Source: Peribacillus asahii (lineage in GTDB: Bacteria > Bacillota > Bacilli > Bacillales > DSM-1321). From it: a stretch of 64,000 nucleotides of DNA. Where the stretch lies: NCBI RefSeq assembly GCF_004006295.1, contig NZ_CP026095.1, forward strand, positions 2,280,001 to 2,344,000, written 5' to 3'. The translations under genes and the position numbers were made by a program. Of this stretch, positions 63,671 to 64,000 are shown piece by piece (the stretch's first letter is position 1; every line of letters begins with the position of its first letter). The notes beneath the pieces were generated by a model that ran no database searches, was not told the origin of the DNA, and saw nothing but the letters and a program-made list of their open reading frames with translations.

Positions 63671-63685
63671 AATTTAACTCTCCTA

Positions 63686-64000
63686 TCATTCAATAGATTC
63701 TTGTAAATTTTTAAGCGCTTCTAACAAATCTTTATATTTTTCCTTACCCATATCATTTTCAGCTTTTTCTTGTATTTGTAACCAAATAGGCGTTGCTTCT
63801 TCTAATTTAATAAGACCTATATCGGTTATCGAAATAGATTTTGTTCTTGAATCATTTTTATCTTTCGTAATGTTAACATAGCCACTTTGCTTTAGGATAT
63901 TTACATTACGAGTAATAGTAGTTTGGTCAAGTAACATAATCTCTCCTAGCTTGCTAATTGAAATTTCTTTATGATGGGCAATGTTTACTAACATATAGTA
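63686..64000 (-). CDS. MarR-family regulator (5' end outside window)
   Basis: At least 104 residues; the frame continues past the window edge (YMLVNIAHHKEISISKLGEIM). The winged helix is clear: KLGEIMLLDQTTITRNVNILKQSGYV and wing NDSRTKSISITDIG, followed by the dimerisation helices. A DNA-binding repressor, possibly responding to phenolic or oxidative signals. Its target is probably outside the window. Confidence 0.85.
   Translation of the reverse strand, partial: YYMLVNIAHHKEISISKLGEIMLLDQTTITRNVNILKQSGYVNITKDKNDSRTKSISITDIGLIKLEEATPIWLQIQEKAENDMGKEKYKDLLEALKNLQESIE

Overview
The window is AT-rich chromosomal DNA from a low-GC Gram-positive of the family Bacillaceae (Bacillus sensu lato). 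The evidence is strong AGGAGG-type ribosome binding sites, TTG and GTG starts, WapA, RNase J, bifunctional MsrAB, PadR/MarR/ArsR regulators and Bacillus-type IS6 (IS240-like) and IS3 elements. The species cannot be fixed from the sequence alone. No rRNA, tRNA or CRISPR array was seen.

Layout. 0-5 kb: end of an SNF2 helicase, an MFS exporter, small hypothetical genes, and decayed genes (a GIY-YIG-like piece and a NucS-like piece). 5-13.4 kb: an ordinary metabolic block with a pentapeptide protein, a BCS1-like AAA ATPase, an acyl-CoA dehydrogenase, an MBL hydrolase with a PadR-like regulator, a VOC protein, a broken HipA-like gene and a CoA-disulfide-reductase-like flavoprotein. 13.5-25 kb: an extra RNase J-like protein, a small XRE regulator, a broken XerS-type recombinase, a HepT-like protein without its catalytic residues, an intact IS3-family element, a short MutS2-like protein behind an attenuator-like leader, and a YitT membrane protein. 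25-29 kb: a manganese-type CDF exporter and a large secreted nuclease.

29.4-46.1 kb is a polymorphic-toxin locus read on the minus strand. A full-length WapA/RHS protein ends in a short glycine-rich hydrophobic toxin tip and is followed at once by a two-helix membrane protein that is probably its immunity protein. Further downstream lies an orphan RHS tip carrying a barnase-like ribonuclease, followed by its barstar-like immunity gene. Several decaying IS6-family copies are threaded through the locus. Two near-identical copies bracket a passenger segment (a bacitracin/lantibiotic-type ABC exporter, a GPP34-like gene and paired small XRE regulators). The orphan tip and WapA share a 173-bp identical tract, suggesting recombinational tip exchange.

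47.0-57.6 kb is a Tn7-like transposon of about 10.5 kb: tnsA-tnsB-tnsC-tniQ on the minus strand, with ends built from repeats of a TGACAAGAAARTAAG-type box in mirror arrangement. Its cargo is unusual: a secreted 345-residue protein, very small hydrophobic peptides, a subtilisin-like secreted protease behind a perfect 11-bp palindrome, and a frameshifted lipoprotein. No Cas genes are present.

57.9-64 kb returns to housekeeping genes: a HAD phosphatase, a racemase-like protein, a sugar dehydrogenase-like protein, MsrAB and the start of a MarR regulator. Several families of short dispersed repeats recur in the intergenic gaps and mark sites where genes have been broken.
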